Source: Icerya purchasi
Taxonomy: Eukaryota > Arthropoda > Insecta > Hemiptera > Monophlebidae
NCBI GenBank assembly: GCA_039619475.1
Contig: CM077116.1
Coordinates: forward strand, 170,021,363 to 170,085,362
Length of the DNA: 64,000 nt
Reading direction: 5' to 3'
Each line of letters opens with the position of its first letter. Positions within the stretch are counted from its first letter, which is position 1. Positions 34,671-46,504 of this stretch are shown here, piece after piece. The translations under genes and the position numbers were made by a program. The notes below the pieces were generated by a model. The model worked only from the letters and a program-made list of their open reading frames with translations, ran no database searches and was not told the origin of the DNA.

Positions 34671-34900
34671 ATATTATCGTAATTCTTATAGAACATTAAT
34701 ACTTATTATCTGATAAGAAATATATTTCAAAGTGATATACCTTAAGCGGTGATATTATCGTAATTCTTATACAACATTAGTACCTAATTAGAGTAGGATT
34801 CTTATTACATATTACAATAATAATTAAAAACTACATTAAATCTACATTAACTTCTTCCGAGATATTGTAATATGTAATATGAATCCTACTCTAATAAGTA
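34671..34900. repeat. Short direct and inverted repeats
   Basis: TGATATTATCGTAATTCTTA occurs at about 34671 and again at about 34751 (80 bp apart) as part of a partial tandem duplication. Next to it, TAGAGTAGGATTC...TATTACA at about 34793-34823 is repeated inverted at about 34864-34895, forming a hairpin of about 30-bp arms. Confidence 0.65.
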
Positions 34901-35488
34901 TATGTGTTAAGATATAACTCAGATGTTGAATAAAATATCCAAAGCAATAACAGAGAAGGAAAAAATAGCGGAAAGAAAAAGGAAAATAAAGGAATGGCTT
35001 CAGGAAAAAGAAAATATAAAAAAAATAATAAACATAAAATAAAATGACAAGGCGCAACAAAAAAACTGGAAAAAAAACTTTGAATATAGAAGATAGAAAT
35101 AGATTATTAATTATTGATAAGTAAAGAGATAGATTAAGACTAGTTAGTATTACACGATTATGTATATGTATGTATAAGTTAATTTAAGATGGTAAAGTGT
35201 TCAATAGGATAATTCGTCGACAAGCGTTTCAGCTTGACGAAAGTTTTGTATGTAAAAAATAATAAATACATATTTTTCAAAAAAAAAAAAAAAAAAAGAA
35301 TATACTTTACTACGGAAGTCTGTTATTGCCCATTGTATTTCAAACCCTCAGTCTAGCTCATGAAATGAAACATACGTGCATCATCCGCTATTGGACAAAC
35401 GGGGTAAGAAATGAGTGTTTTAAAGTTATGAAGTGTATAGACCTACTAAAACAATTACAGAAGATCAAAATATACAGAAATGGTTAAT
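34901..35488. other. No gene recognised
   Basis: AT-rich DNA with an A run at about 35279-35298. No coding motif. Confidence 0.4.
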
Positions 35489-35500
35489 AATTAAAACTTA

Positions 35501-35747
35501 CGGTTACTAATGTTATATTTTATTTCTACACGAACATCATATTATTCACAAATTCACAAATATAACATTGTTAAATACTAATTAATTATGTTAAAATAAA
35601 TAAATAAAATAATTACAATAATAGTCCTATTGTAATTACTTTATTTATTTATTTTAACATAATTAATTAGTATTTAACAATGTTATATTTGTGAATTTGT
35701 GAATAATATGATGTTCGTGTAGAAATAAAATATAACATTAGTAACCG
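35501..35747. repeat. 247-bp near-perfect palindrome
   Basis: Arms of about 120 bp meet near 35625 with almost no spacer. The outer ends are CGGTTACTAATGTTAT and its reverse complement ATAACATTAGTAACCG. Only one or two small differences are visible, so it is young or maintained. The 14-mer AATTAAAACTTACG overlaps its left edge (35489-35502) and recurs at 35828-35841, which may be a target duplication of a slightly larger insertion. No coding capacity. It could be a foldback MITE. Confidence 0.75.
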
Positions 35748-35841
35748 TTCAATAGACATTTCATTTGTATTTATAACATATATACATATATATTTACGGT
35801 TTACGGAAGAAAGAAAAACATATAATGAATTAAAACTTACG

Positions 35842-36174
35842 TTGACACGCAAACTATACACATATTAGTGTATCGTGCGGTGTAAGATTAAACCATTGCA
35901 AATAAAAGAGAGGACTGCTGATTTATACTCAGATGTAGATAAAATTAATAATATATTAGGATAATTAATAACTAAAATTACACCAAAATATATATTGGGT
36001 AATTGATATGATGTGATGATGTACTATGAGAGATTGATGATAAACAGAATGATTAAAATAACGGAAAAGTATAGGAATTGTGTGGAGCAATCAACGAGTA
36101 TCTTGTAAAAATTGCATCGTGTGATGGAATTTTTAAGGTTATGGTAAAAGAAGAAGAAAGATATATATAGTTAC
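35842..36174. other. No gene recognised
   Basis: AT-rich, no motif. Confidence 0.4.
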
Positions 36175-36400
36175 GTAGATGTACACCATCATATGCGCGC
36201 TAGTTAGTACACAGCAGACACACACGGTACTGAATTTATAGCGTGATAACACGCGGCTTCAATCAATTCCGAGTGTAATCTTGCATGTGTGCACTGGCGT
36301 TGTATAGAGCAATTACCAAGAACGCTATCTATTCTGTACAACTGGATTGTACACATAGGTAGTCCCGACGCTCGAGATCGAACTAACGGAATATAAGAAG
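36175..36400 (+). mobile_element. SINE-like repeat body, second copy, no tRNA head
   Basis: Diverged copy of 8160-8395. Shared blocks include GCGCTAGTTAGTA near 36197, TGATAACAC versus TGATGATACAC, and ATAGGTAGTC near 36354, in the same order and spacing. The tRNA-like head seen upstream of the first copy is absent, as expected of a 5'-truncated retroposon. Confidence 0.6.
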
Positions 36401-37229
36401 ATCAACAGTATGCTATGCGATTGTCTTGTTTTTGTTTACAACACAATATTGTTTCATATTTATAGTCTTTTGACTCGCTACTTTTCAAAAAAGTCATCTA
36501 TTTTTTATTGCTAACAAAAAGGCTTTTCACATTCCCTGTTTATCATATTACACCAGCGAGCATATGTGTTTAATAAATTCCATGTATGTAATTAGAGAAC
36601 TTCTTACAAAAAATTTTTGAAAACAAATAAAAGATCGCGAATATTTAAGTATTTTATCGATTCTGAAGATGATGTAATGCATGGTTACTATGAATGCACT
36701 GTACTGGGTGGTGAAAAAAAATGTATATTTTATGTCACACATTTTTGCAGCTCAGTAAAAGATCGGAAGTACTAAAATTTGAAGAGGAAATACACATAAT
36801 ATTCAAAGTTAATAAAAAACAATGGAATAATGTATTGTTCGCAGATTTTTCCTCTCCAGGAGCATATCATCTTGATGTGTTAGAGGGTTTTGTGGAAATT
36901 ATGTGTTAATATAATGCGCAAACAATATAGAGAAAAATAGAACAATAATAGTATGCATTTTAGTAATTAAAAAAGTGAAAATAAAAATGCATTTCTCACG
37001 TCTGTTGTTGGTGTTTTTCTGAAATGTATTAACGTGTAGTTTTACACGATGCAGCGAGTTCTCGATGGAATGTGTACAGTTTCGGGTGGTAATTTAGATG
37101 AAAGAATATCAGTCACGTACTAGGACGAGAGTGATGATTGCCTCTTCTATGCACTCTTGGTAATACGTTGAATAAAGAAAAACATATCATATTTTACGTT
37201 ATTTTAAATATGTAAAAATCTTCGCTTTC
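36401..37229. other. No gene recognised
   Basis: AT-rich; the plus-strand frame 36721-36909 (62 residues) has no recognisable domain. The last 200 bp may be a further, more diverged unit of the tandem array that follows. Confidence 0.4.
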
Positions 37230-37945
37230 CCATATTTTTAGAAAAGGGACGTGTTCAATCAAAACGCTAGCAGAGATCGCATTGCTTTGGTAAAGGTCGT
37301 GAGTCTTCGTATTTGAAATGACTAGAAGCACGGTCTTTGAAGTGCGTGAAGTATAGTCTTATAAAAGTACACGATATATATTGATGTGTTCGGGAGCTGA
37401 TAGTGTGTTTTCGCAGGGTCATGCAACAATGAAAATATGAAAAAATTGTGTACGATCTGCAAAAATTGTACGATTAATTAGTTAGGTATCAAAGTAATAT
37501 ATAGGCAGACCAATTTTATATTATAGTATCGAATATTGGTGTTATACAGTAGGAGGTGAAAAGCCTTCGATGTGAATAAAAACGGACAAAGTTCTTTTGT
37601 AGGGTCTTGTAATGGCGATGATGCAGTAAACATGGAAGGATGGTGATACTTCTGGTATCAAAGTCGTATACATAGACTAAATTTTTGTATCACAGCGTTA
37701 AATTTTGGTGACGTATGGCACAAGGAGAAGGGGAGGATGGCTTCGGTTCATGAAAAACGGGTGGTACTCTTGCGTCGCGTCACGTAACAGAGATGATACA
37801 AAAAATAAAATAAAATAAAAGCTACGTACAGTAGATAAAAACGTTATGACAAATTAGTTATTCTTACTGTCAAAGTAAAATTCCGCTTGAGTAGTTAACT
37901 CGGTGCCGGACTTTGGAAAGGGGTGTAGCCGATCGAATATTTCAT
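37230..37945. repeat. Degenerate tandem array, unit about 170-190 bp
   Basis: Successive segments starting near 37400, 37595 and 37765 repeat the same word order: a GGGTC-type start, TATCAAAGT, a TATA-rich stretch, AAATTTTGGTG-like and AGGAG...GGCTTCG-like blocks. A more diverged unit may precede them from about 37230. Pairwise identity is about 55-65% by eye. This looks like an old satellite-type array. Confidence 0.5.
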
Positions 37946-38485
37946 CAGAAAAACTGCATTCCTTTCGTGAAAGTTGGGTGCGTCCACTGACGACTGAACT
38001 TGTGAACGACTTGGACGTATATATATATGTATGTGTTTACAGTAGTACATGTACATGCGACGCGTGGTCCTGCAAAAGGCAAATCCTGTAAATGTTGAAC
38101 TTGTTCGTACCATTTATCTCAGTGCATTGTACGAACAGATTAGTTATCCATTGGACTTTTAAAAGATCATTTATTTAAACAACATTTCAAATATTTAAAT
38201 AGCTAGCGCGATTTCAAATTTCTATTGTCGAAGACTACATGTTAATAATAATCTTTCTCAAACGCTTTACCACACATATCAAATTTATCATAATATATAT
38301 ATATATAAACTCAGTCATTTTGGCCTCGCTAGGGGCTCTGGCCCTTAACTCCTCTTGCTTACATTTTCTCTTTCTCTTCTACACTTTGTATAAAATGATC
38401 AAAATTTACAACGTCATTTTTATCGGCTTGATAAATTTTTTCGTTCCAAAAATCTAATGAGGCCCGGCCTAAGAATTACGTTGTA

Positions 38486-38516
<31 letters not shown>

Positions 38517-38870
38517 CTGGTAACCATATCATTCTTGCAGTTTTTGAAACTAATTTTCATAATTTTCTAAAAAGAAACAAAAAAAAAGAAAAAGCGATAT
38601 AAGGCTTGTTATATGTCAAAAAGGAATTATTGACAGTTTTTTTCAACCGTCACTGATGTAAAGATCCGATATAATGAGATACACGTTTTTATCTCACTCT
38701 CTCTCATTCTGTAACCAGTTCTCTATTTGTAATCGTGATTTAACGGCTACTTCATACTCTCACACACACACACACACACACATATCATAAAGTGCAACGA
38801 TTAGGGTCCTCTACTGGGACGGATGTTCACATTAGTGGTCGAGTACAGCCTGAGAAGTTTCAGATCGGGG
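37946..38870. other. No gene recognised; TA and CA microsatellites
   Basis: Holds a (TA)n at about 38491-38516 and a (CA)n at about 38759-38782. The open frames here are short and cross low-complexity sequence. Confidence 0.45.
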
Positions 38871-38871
38871 T

Positions 38872-39090
38872 AAATTTTGAGCTCTGGATCATAATTCAGG
38901 TTACATTTTGAAAATTCTATTAAGTTACTGGAACTAAAAGATGTACGAAGTTTTGGAATGTGATGAATTTAAAGAAAACTTGGGTTAGGTTTTGAGCTCC
39001 TGGAATAGAAATGTGGTTATAGGTTCGGCTCTCTGCACATGGTTCTGGGATGTGATACTAGCGCTTCCACAACTCTTGGTGGTAAAAATC
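38872..39090. repeat. Degenerate tandem duplication, about 117-bp period
   Basis: GGGTAAATTTTGAGCTC-like at 38877 recurs as GGGTTAGGTTTTGAGCTC at 38983. GTTTTGGAATGTGATGA at 38951 recurs as GGTTCTGGGATGTGATAC at 39041. Two units are visible. Confidence 0.5.
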
Positions 39091-40449
39091 GCAACTACAC
39101 ATATGCGTCAGAACACAGGCAAAAAAAACATACATATTATATAGGAATGTTTTAAAGGAAGAAAAAAAAAACAGTAATAAAAAAAAATCGTTTTTAAAAC
39201 CGGCAGTAAGAGAATTATTTATTTTGTATTTATATTATTATTTGAAAAAATTTTAATATTTAAAAGCTATATAAAACTTATTTCGGTTTATTAATATCCC
39301 TACAACTTAAAAATTTTCAAGCACAGAATGTAAATGAATTGTCAGAATTTTCCGAACTTTGTGGAAGTATTGAAAATTTCATTAAGTAATATCGAAGTCG
39401 AGTCTCATTATTTTCAGTGAAATTTCCAACAACATAGCATGGAAAAAATAATCCGAACTTTAAAAATTGCGGCACTCTCTTAAATTTGAAATTATAACAC
39501 CAGTCAAATTTTTTCTCTACTTTGTTTACACGCTTAGGATCTCCATTTTTATCGAGTTTTACGGATGAGTTCCTTCTCAGTAAATCACGCTCCTTCCTTT
39601 TTGCTGTTTTTTGATCTAAATTAACTGTTTAGTGAAAATGTTGTATTTTTTATGAAAAAGTTTTTGGTTTTTGTTGTGTTTTAAATTTCACGTTTAACAA
39701 ATAATTTGCTGGATAGTTATGAATTTTTAAAGAATTTTTAAGGGCTGTTTAAAATTCCATATTCTGAACATTTTTTTTCGCGATTTTTGGCACTACCGCT
39801 AATTTCTTAATCACTAATGGCACTCAATCACAACAGCGATTAAGGAGACCTTTAACAAACAATTTTAATAATTTTTCTAATCCGCACTAAGTTATTTGAT
39901 ATATTCATATGTTAACATATGCTTGTGCCGCATTTGTTGTTGACTAACTAATGTAATAATTGATTAACTCTGTACTAGTTGTTCATTTATATTTGTGTGT
40001 GCTTTATATTTTGCTGCACTAACAAATAATAATAACTTACTAACTCAATATGCCATTGACGTGTACATGTACGGGTTTTTATGTATGTATGTGCGTTTGT
40101 GTGCGAACGCCTGTTTATGAGCGTTACAATGCCTAATATAATGCTGCAACATTTGGACCAATTTATCAACCCTTTCAATAAAGTTCCAATAATATGCGAT
40201 TGTTTAGTGTAGATTGTATTAGGATAGTTATTTACAAGTGTGCGTGATGTGTGTTTCCTGCGTTCCGGTTTCCGGTCTCGGGGTAAGATCTTTCCATGTA
40301 TTTATTTTTTTCGTTGGACTGATCAAAATCGTGGTTATAATTGTGTGATCGATTAGTTATATCGGTGCGCGTAAATCTACAGATACTTTCGGCCATTGTG
40401 CCGCCGTTTGCTACGGTGTGCTCCGTAGTACGTACACATACTAGCCATA
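39091..40449. other. No gene recognised; may include Jockey 5' UTR
   Basis: AT-rich sequence up to the first Jockey ORF1 codon at 40450. The element's 5' UTR must lie at the right of this stretch, but I could not fix its start. The G+C-richer part from about 40220 is the likeliest 5' UTR. Confidence 0.35.
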
Positions 40450-41679
40450 ATGTCGCTACCTGCCCCAGTACAACCACAGCCTGTTGATAGTAGTAGCGGC
40501 GTCGTAAAGCGGAATGTAATTGATACTGCCAAGGCTAATACTGATAAGACGAGTCAACCTAACCGTTCTGACAATGCTGATTTGTGCGGTGATAAGGAAC
40601 AAAGACTTCGGCATAATGACAGTAAAATTAATACAATCCGTTTAGAATTGTCCGACAACAACAATTGGAGCATATAGTTAAAGGTAAAAAGAGAAGAAAG
40701 TACTATACTTCTGCCTCGTCAGATTCATCCCCGGCTATTGTCAAGCGTAATATTTTTGAATTTTTATCAGTAGAGGACGGGAATGAAGAAGAAGAGGATA
40801 ACGTAAATAAAGTAAATAATCAAATGCAGATTGATGACGGCAATTAATTAAACGACGAGAATACAGCTATAAATAACAGTCGAAACAACATGAACTCGCA
40901 CTGTGAAAATCTCGCAGCTACCGATTCTTTTTCAAAAAACAGAAAGAGGGACAGCCCCGCCAATAAACAAAAAGCGGTTCCCCCCGTTTTAGTGAAGGAT
41001 ATTACAGATATCAGAATCTTACGGAATGACTTAGCGACAGATACGGGTATTAAATTTACGTTAAAATCAACTGTTACTGGAGTAACGATTGCTCCAGAGA
41101 ATGCGGAGAGTTATCGTAAAATTGTTCACCTGCTACGTAGTAAAAACTATTTCTTCTTTACTTATCAATTGTCAGAAGATAAACCATTTAGAGTGCTAAT
41201 AAGGAACCTCCATCCATCTACGAACTTGACTGAAATCAAATCCGAAATTGAACGGAAGGGGTTCAGTGTTCGCAACATCGTTAAATTCATCCCAAAACTA
41301 AACAGCAGCTACCGATGCATTATGTAGACTTAAATCCTTCTCCTAAAAATGCTGATATATATTTTTTCTTACTGGCTTAATGTATGCTAAAGTCGAAGTT
41401 CAAGAAATTCGTAATAAACGTCAACCTATTCAATGCAAGAGATGTCAACTGTACGGGCACTCCCAAAATTACTGTAATTTACCCTTCCGCTGCGTTAAAT
41501 ACGATAACACCAAAGATTGTAACAAAGAAGATTGCGCTAAGTCAATATGTGCGCTTTGTCAGGGAGATCATCCGGCTAACTATAGAGGTTGTCCGGAATA
41601 TAAACGCCTAAATGAAGAAAAAGCAGAGCGCCTAGGTAAGCAGAAACAATTGAACACAAACTTAAGAATACACAATTAG
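40450..41679 (+). pseudogene. Jockey-type LINE ORF1 (gag-like) pseudogene
   Basis: Starts MSLPAPVQPQPVDSSS and continues in three pieces: a frameshift near 40670, a TAA stop at about 40845, and a frameshift near 41320. The middle part (40890-41327) contains FRVLIRNLHPSTNLTEIKSE and GFSVRNIVKFIPKL, the region preceding the zinc knuckles in Jockey-clade gag proteins (PRE_C2HC type). The last part has CKRCQLYGHSQNYC (CX2CX4HX4C), a degenerate second knuckle, and CALCQGDHPANYRGC. The protein binds element RNA in ribonucleoprotein particles. It belongs with ORF2 at 43.1-45.3 kb, but 1.4 kb of other sequence lies between them. Confidence 0.8.
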
Positions 41680-43074
41680 AATAGACAGCAGGTAGAAGTT
41701 ATCAATTATCCACTCTAGTTACTCTAACAAGAGCAAAACCGCAATAATGTGATTATTTTGGTTCTATGTATGTGAAATAGTCCGCCAAAGTCTAGCTGGA
41801 ACATAGCCCCTCACAAAGTTTAATACCATAAATGTTTTGATTAGATGTATGTAAAATGCCTGCCCCAAAATTTGTAAACCGAAACATGCCTCTCTTCGTG
41901 TATATTAGTACTGCAATTATTTTGGTTAGATGCTCATCACAGCATCTTTTAAATTGTACAAACACATTAGATGTTTTAAACAGAAGTGAAATATAGACAA
42001 AATTATATGGTTTAAATATTATTTATATTAAAGTTTATTATATAATCTGATTTGGGTTACTCATCATATCTAAGCAATTCTCAAAGACATTCATTCTAAC
42101 GCGTGTAAAAACGTTTGCAATATTGGGTTAGCAAGTTATTACCTCTTAGTTACAAATGCACCAAAACACATCCTTAATGCATATATATATAAATATAAAT
42201 AAACAACTGGTTGATTACGTTGGTTAATTAATAACTAATGCATCAACACAAGCATATGTAAACATGTGAATACATCAAATAACTTAGTACGGGTAAAAGA
42301 AATTATTAAAATTGGTTAGTTAAAGCCTGCCTAATCCACATGGCTAAATATATGCTCCTGATTGGCTAATCTTCAAGAACAAAAGTTTGTATACGACTTA
42401 AAGAATGTGATTATTTATTTATTCATCTCCATTACTCGGCTATTAGTTTAAAATATGAGAATAATCCTGATTCGGCAAAACTTTTTTCTGGGGAAAAAAA
42501 TTTGCAAGTACGACAGTACGTATTGTATAATAAATTTGTGATGTCCAACCTGGGCCTAAGTCGTGCGGGTCCGTACGTAAAGCTACCGTTGATTGCACAT
42601 CAAATTTCGTTCTGATCAACAGTTTATTTTTTCTTTAAAAAGTTATTTAACCCGCCATGTTTATTAATGCAATATTTTCCGTTTTAAATTTAGAATTATC
42701 CGGGATTGACAATATGGACAAGAAGATCGATTACATGGACAATACGTGTACCAGTTGTAAGTATTTATTTGTATCATAGAAAAACTCAAATTATTCGAAA
42801 AAAAATTTAACTTTTTTTTTAAACGCACGCGCGTTTAAATTTAAAATTGAGGCGAGTCTTTTACCGAATTTGTAATGGCAAATTCTAAGCGAAGTATGCT
42901 ATAAACTAATTTTTTTATATACGCGATTTCAAATTTAAGGAGAGTTATCGAAAATATTTAGTGAATATAAATAAAATTGAAATCTGATTAGTTCAAAACA
43001 GAAGCAAACTCTTTCATCATTTAATTTAGATCTTTGCATGCTTATCAGTTATCGTCTCTGTCGTTGAAGTCATC
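41680..43074. other. 1.4 kb between Jockey ORF1 and ORF2; non-homologous
   Basis: In Jockey-type LINEs ORF2 follows ORF1 closely and begins with the endonuclease. Here the first half of the endonuclease is missing and this AT-rich block sits in its place. It contains a short exon-like segment (42694-42756). It is either an insertion combined with a deletion, or the join of two separate Jockey copies. Confidence 0.5.
42694..42756 (+). other. Possible 63-bp micro-exon
   Basis: Bounded by a TTTTAAATTTAG acceptor and a strong donor (CAGTT followed by GTAAGT at 42757). Two frames are open; one reads LSGIDNMDKKIDYMDNTCTS. The length is a multiple of three. It is short and could be chance. Confidence 0.2.
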
Positions 43075-45276
43075 ATGTTACTCGATTTCGATCGGTTCTT
43101 AAAAACCTTTTTTTATATATGCGGATCGCCAACATACTGGCCTACCGATAGAGAAAAAATTCCTGACTTACTAGATTTTTTCATAGTCAAGGGACTAGCT
43201 TCAAACCACATACTAACAGAATCAGAGTTTGGTCTTTCATCTGATCATTCCCCAGTGATTTTTATAATAAGCAATACTGTTATAACTAAAAAAACCAAAC
43301 CAAAACTTCATAGTAAACACACTGATTGGGAAATGTTCCGAAAGGAAGTTGAAGAAAATACCACACTACGCGTATCAATCCGGAATAAACTTGACATAGA
43401 AAACGTATTGCAGCAATTTATTAAAACCATTCAAGAAGCGGCTTGGAACAACACACCGCAAATTAGAACAACTTCACCAGTTATTTGTTATCCAACATAA
43501 ATCCTGAACGAAGTAAGATATAAGCGTAAATTAAGAATAAGGTGGCAAACAAGTAGACATCCAGGAGATAAGAGGAAATTGAATAAACAAGTAAAAAAGG
43601 TTAAACAGTTACTTCAAAAGCTAAAAAATGATACTTTTAATCAATATGTATCTTCCTTATCTCCTATTGATAACGAGTACTTATTATGGAAAGCAACGAG
43701 AAGTTTAAAGAGACCAAAAAATCCAGTCCACCCTATTAGGAAATGTGATGGTAGCTGGGCTCACAGTGACAAAGAAAAAGCGGAAGAATTCGCTAAACAC
43801 CTTGCCAACGTCTTTACTCCAAATCCTGGAGACGATACACTACCTACGAATGAAAATAACTTTAATGTCTATCCTCCTATCAAGCCAGCATCACCAGGGG
43901 AGATTAAGGCTGCAATTAAAACTATGAACCCCAAAAAAGCGCCAGGCTACGATCTAATAACCGCTAAGATCTTAAAGGAGTTACCGCGCAAAGGGTTACT
44001 GCTATTAACATATATATTCAACGCTATGCTAAGATTAACCTACTACCCTGCGCAATTAAAATTTTCGCAAATAGTAGTAATACCGAAGCCTAATAAACCA
44101 CCTACAGAGGTTGCCTCATACAGGCCTATCTCATTAATACCAGTGATATCGAAATTATATGAAACCATGTTATTAAAAAGAGTACATCCTTTAGTTAATG
44201 AATATCAAATAGTACCATTTCATCAGTACGGATTTAGAACTAAACACTCTACAGTCCAACAAGTACATAGAGTGATAAAACAGATTGAATCTGATTTAGA
44301 GGAGAAAAGGATTTGCGATGCCATATTTCTGGATGTAAGTCAGGCTTTTGACAAAGTATGGCATAACGGTTTATTGTATAAAATAAAAAAAAGTTTTCCA
44401 AATCACTATTACGAGTTGTTTTCATCGTACTTGGACGAAAGGTACTATCAAATCAAGTATGGAGATGAAGTATCTGACATATATCCAATTAAGTCAGAAG
44501 TTCCACAGGGAAGTGTTTTGGGGCCGTTATTATACCTTATTTTTACAGCAGATATACCGGTTGAAGACAATTCCTTAATGACAACTTTTGCGGATGACAC
44601 CGCACTACTATGCTCTGATTTAAGCCAAACAAAAGCAAATAGTAAATTACAAAAAGCCGTGAATAAAGTTATGTCGTGGTGCAAGAAATGGCGAATTAAA
44701 ATAAATGAAAATAAATCAACACATATAATATTTACAAATCGACATATAGAGCCAGAAAATATAAAAATCGACAACAAGATAGTTCCAATCAAAAAAGACG
44801 TTAAATACCTAGGCTTGTACCTAGACCAGAAGCTAACATGGCGTTAGCACATTGACACAAAAAAAACTGAACTTAGAATCAAAACTAACAAACTACACTG
44901 GCTATTAGGAAAACGGTGCCAACTGTCCTTGGAAAATAAACTATTATTATACAACCAATTACTCGCTCCAATATGGAAGTATGGATGCGAATTGTGGGGC
45001 TGCAGTGCAAAGAGCAATATTATGAAAATTCAAAGATACCAAAATAGTACTCTAAGGTCAATCGTTGGCGCCCCATGGTACGTAAGGAACAAAACCATTC
45101 ACGATGATCTTTGCATGGATTATGTAGCTGACGTTATCAACAGGATGGCAATAAAACATCAGGAGCGATTATATAACCACACAAACTGGCCTGCAATTGG
45201 CCTACTGGATAATTCGTCACAAACGCAAGTGCGCAGACTAAAAAGAACAAAACCTTTAGACCTTGGTTTAGTGTAA
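43075..45276 (+). pseudogene. Jockey-type LINE ORF2: endonuclease end, RT, C-terminus
   Basis: A single frame broken by only two stops, TAA at 43498-43500 and TAG at 44845-44847. The TAG falls in TWR*HI, where the sister copy has TWKQHI, so it is a CAG to TAG change. Endonuclease C-terminus: SPTYWPTDREKIPDLLDFFI and LSSDHSPVIFI (SDH catalytic motif). RT: NPKKAPGYDLI, SYRPISLIPVISKLYE, FLDVSQAFDKVWHNGLLYKI (first Asp), SEVPQGSVLGPLLY, TTFADDTALLCSD (Asp pair), KYLGLYLDQKLTWR. C-terminus: YGCELWGCSAKSNIMKIQ and APWYVRNKTIHDDL. Catalytic RT residues are intact. Such enzymes nick the target and prime cDNA on it. This copy lacks the first half of its endonuclease. Confidence 0.88.
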
Positions 45277-45470
45277 AAAAAAAAAAAAAAAAACCACCTT
45301 TGCAATAATTATTCAAACATAAGGTTACTAATACAGGGACTAGTCACTGGACTACGAACCCTTCACGTCAAAATCATTTATCATATCAGCTACCGATAGC
45401 CAATAGGCTAGAAATGGCTTCTAAAAATAAAAAAAAAATAAAAAATAAAAAATATATGAATATATGTATA
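45277..45470 (+). mobile_element. Jockey-type 3' UTR and A-rich tail
   Basis: An A run directly follows the ORF2 stop (45275-45292). About 130 bp of 3' UTR comes next, containing CCAATAGGCTAGAAATGGC, ending in an A-rich tail at about 45423-45455. A hAT-like MITE copy starts at 45471. Confidence 0.65.
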
Positions 45471-45800
45471 CAGAGCCGTATCTGGGGGTGTTCAGGGTTC
45501 AAATCTCCCCCGATATGTTTGCGAAATAATAACTGCTTAAATTAAATGGACGGAGATTCAGAATAAATTTATTTCTTTTCAATTTTTGACAAAAAAAAAG
45601 AAAATTGAAATTTTTATGAATTCTATGAAAACAACTATTTTCTATTTGTTTTTATTGTAGTGTTTAAATATTGCATATACAAAAATTGACCACAAGGCTT
45701 TAGTGTACTATTTATAAATAAATATATTTCATAATAATACACACACACGCACACACACACATATACACACATATAACTATATATATATATATATATGTAT
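45471..45800 (+). mobile_element. hAT-like MITE, copy 1, right end lost
   Basis: Begins CAGAGCCGTATCTGGGGG and is an inverted copy of 51890-52249. Shared blocks include TTCAGAATAAATTTATTTC, GACCACAAGGCTTTAGTGTAC and TTATAAATAAATATATTTCA. The right part has dissolved into CA and TA microsatellites (45738-45800) and the expected terminal repeat is not found. Confidence 0.75.
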
Positions 45801-46084
45801 ATAGGTGTATATATATACATGGGCGTCGTCAAGGGAGGCATGGGAGGGCCTCTGCCCCCCCCCCCCCCTAGAGCCATGAAATTTTTTAATCAACTGGCCA
45901 TAATGAATATTCATAGTCGCGTAATCATGAATAATTTGGAAGACTTTTATAATAAAATAGTAGATCAATTTGCCAGGAACACGCGATTTTATTATTGTTT
46001 AATAAAATATTAACCGTTTACAAATTATAAATTTTATTTTTCCTATAACTCATATCATCTTTCTATCATCTTCCCCCCCCCCCC
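45801..46084. other. Microsatellite and poly-C rich spacer
   Basis: TA tracts, then GGGCGTCGTCAAGGGAGGC leading to a run of about 14 C (45857-45870), and a second C run at about 46073-46085. The G+C-rich part may be the end of another small transposon. No gene. Confidence 0.45.
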
Positions 46085-46160
46085 CGGAATGATGATATGA
46101 GTGTTGCGCGCCCACAGACGAGCAGTATGCCTTGTGAGACCCACACCTATTTAAAAAAAG
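46085..46160 (+). repeat. 3' end of a small dispersed retroposon
   Basis: GAGTGTTGCGCGCCCAC...GTGAGACCCACACCTATTT and an A-rich end. It matches 61635-61705 in inverse orientation, and its last part matches 34420-34450. Three such ends with A-rich tails imply a retroposed family. Its class is unknown. Confidence 0.5.
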
Positions 46161-46500
46161 AAAAGAAAAACTACTGGCTTTGTTATATTATTGCACCAAA
46201 ACGATAGTTCACACTAAAGCAGAATTAAAGGCATGAAAGAAGGGAATAAAAATGTCAATGTACGGAAAAGAAAAGTCGTATCGTAGCTGTAAAGAAAAGA
46301 GAATACAAGATTCAGAGAGACGCCACTTGCACAACTATATTATTTAACAATTTCATCTGGTGCTATTGTTATGTTAGCGATTGACAACTGTAATCTTCAG
46401 TACAGAACATTATTCATTTTTCGATACCGACTGCTTTTATCTATTCATTACTTCTTCACCGTTGATGGCTTTCTGAATACTTTCTCTCTTTGAAACGCTC
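46161..46500. other. No gene recognised
   Basis: AT-rich, no motif. Confidence 0.4.
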
Positions 46501-46504
46501 CATA

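Noticed and set aside
41384..41611. 75-codon frame overlapping the Jockey ORF1 zinc-knuckle region
   Set aside because: Shadow frame; the Cys/His knuckles are in the other frame.
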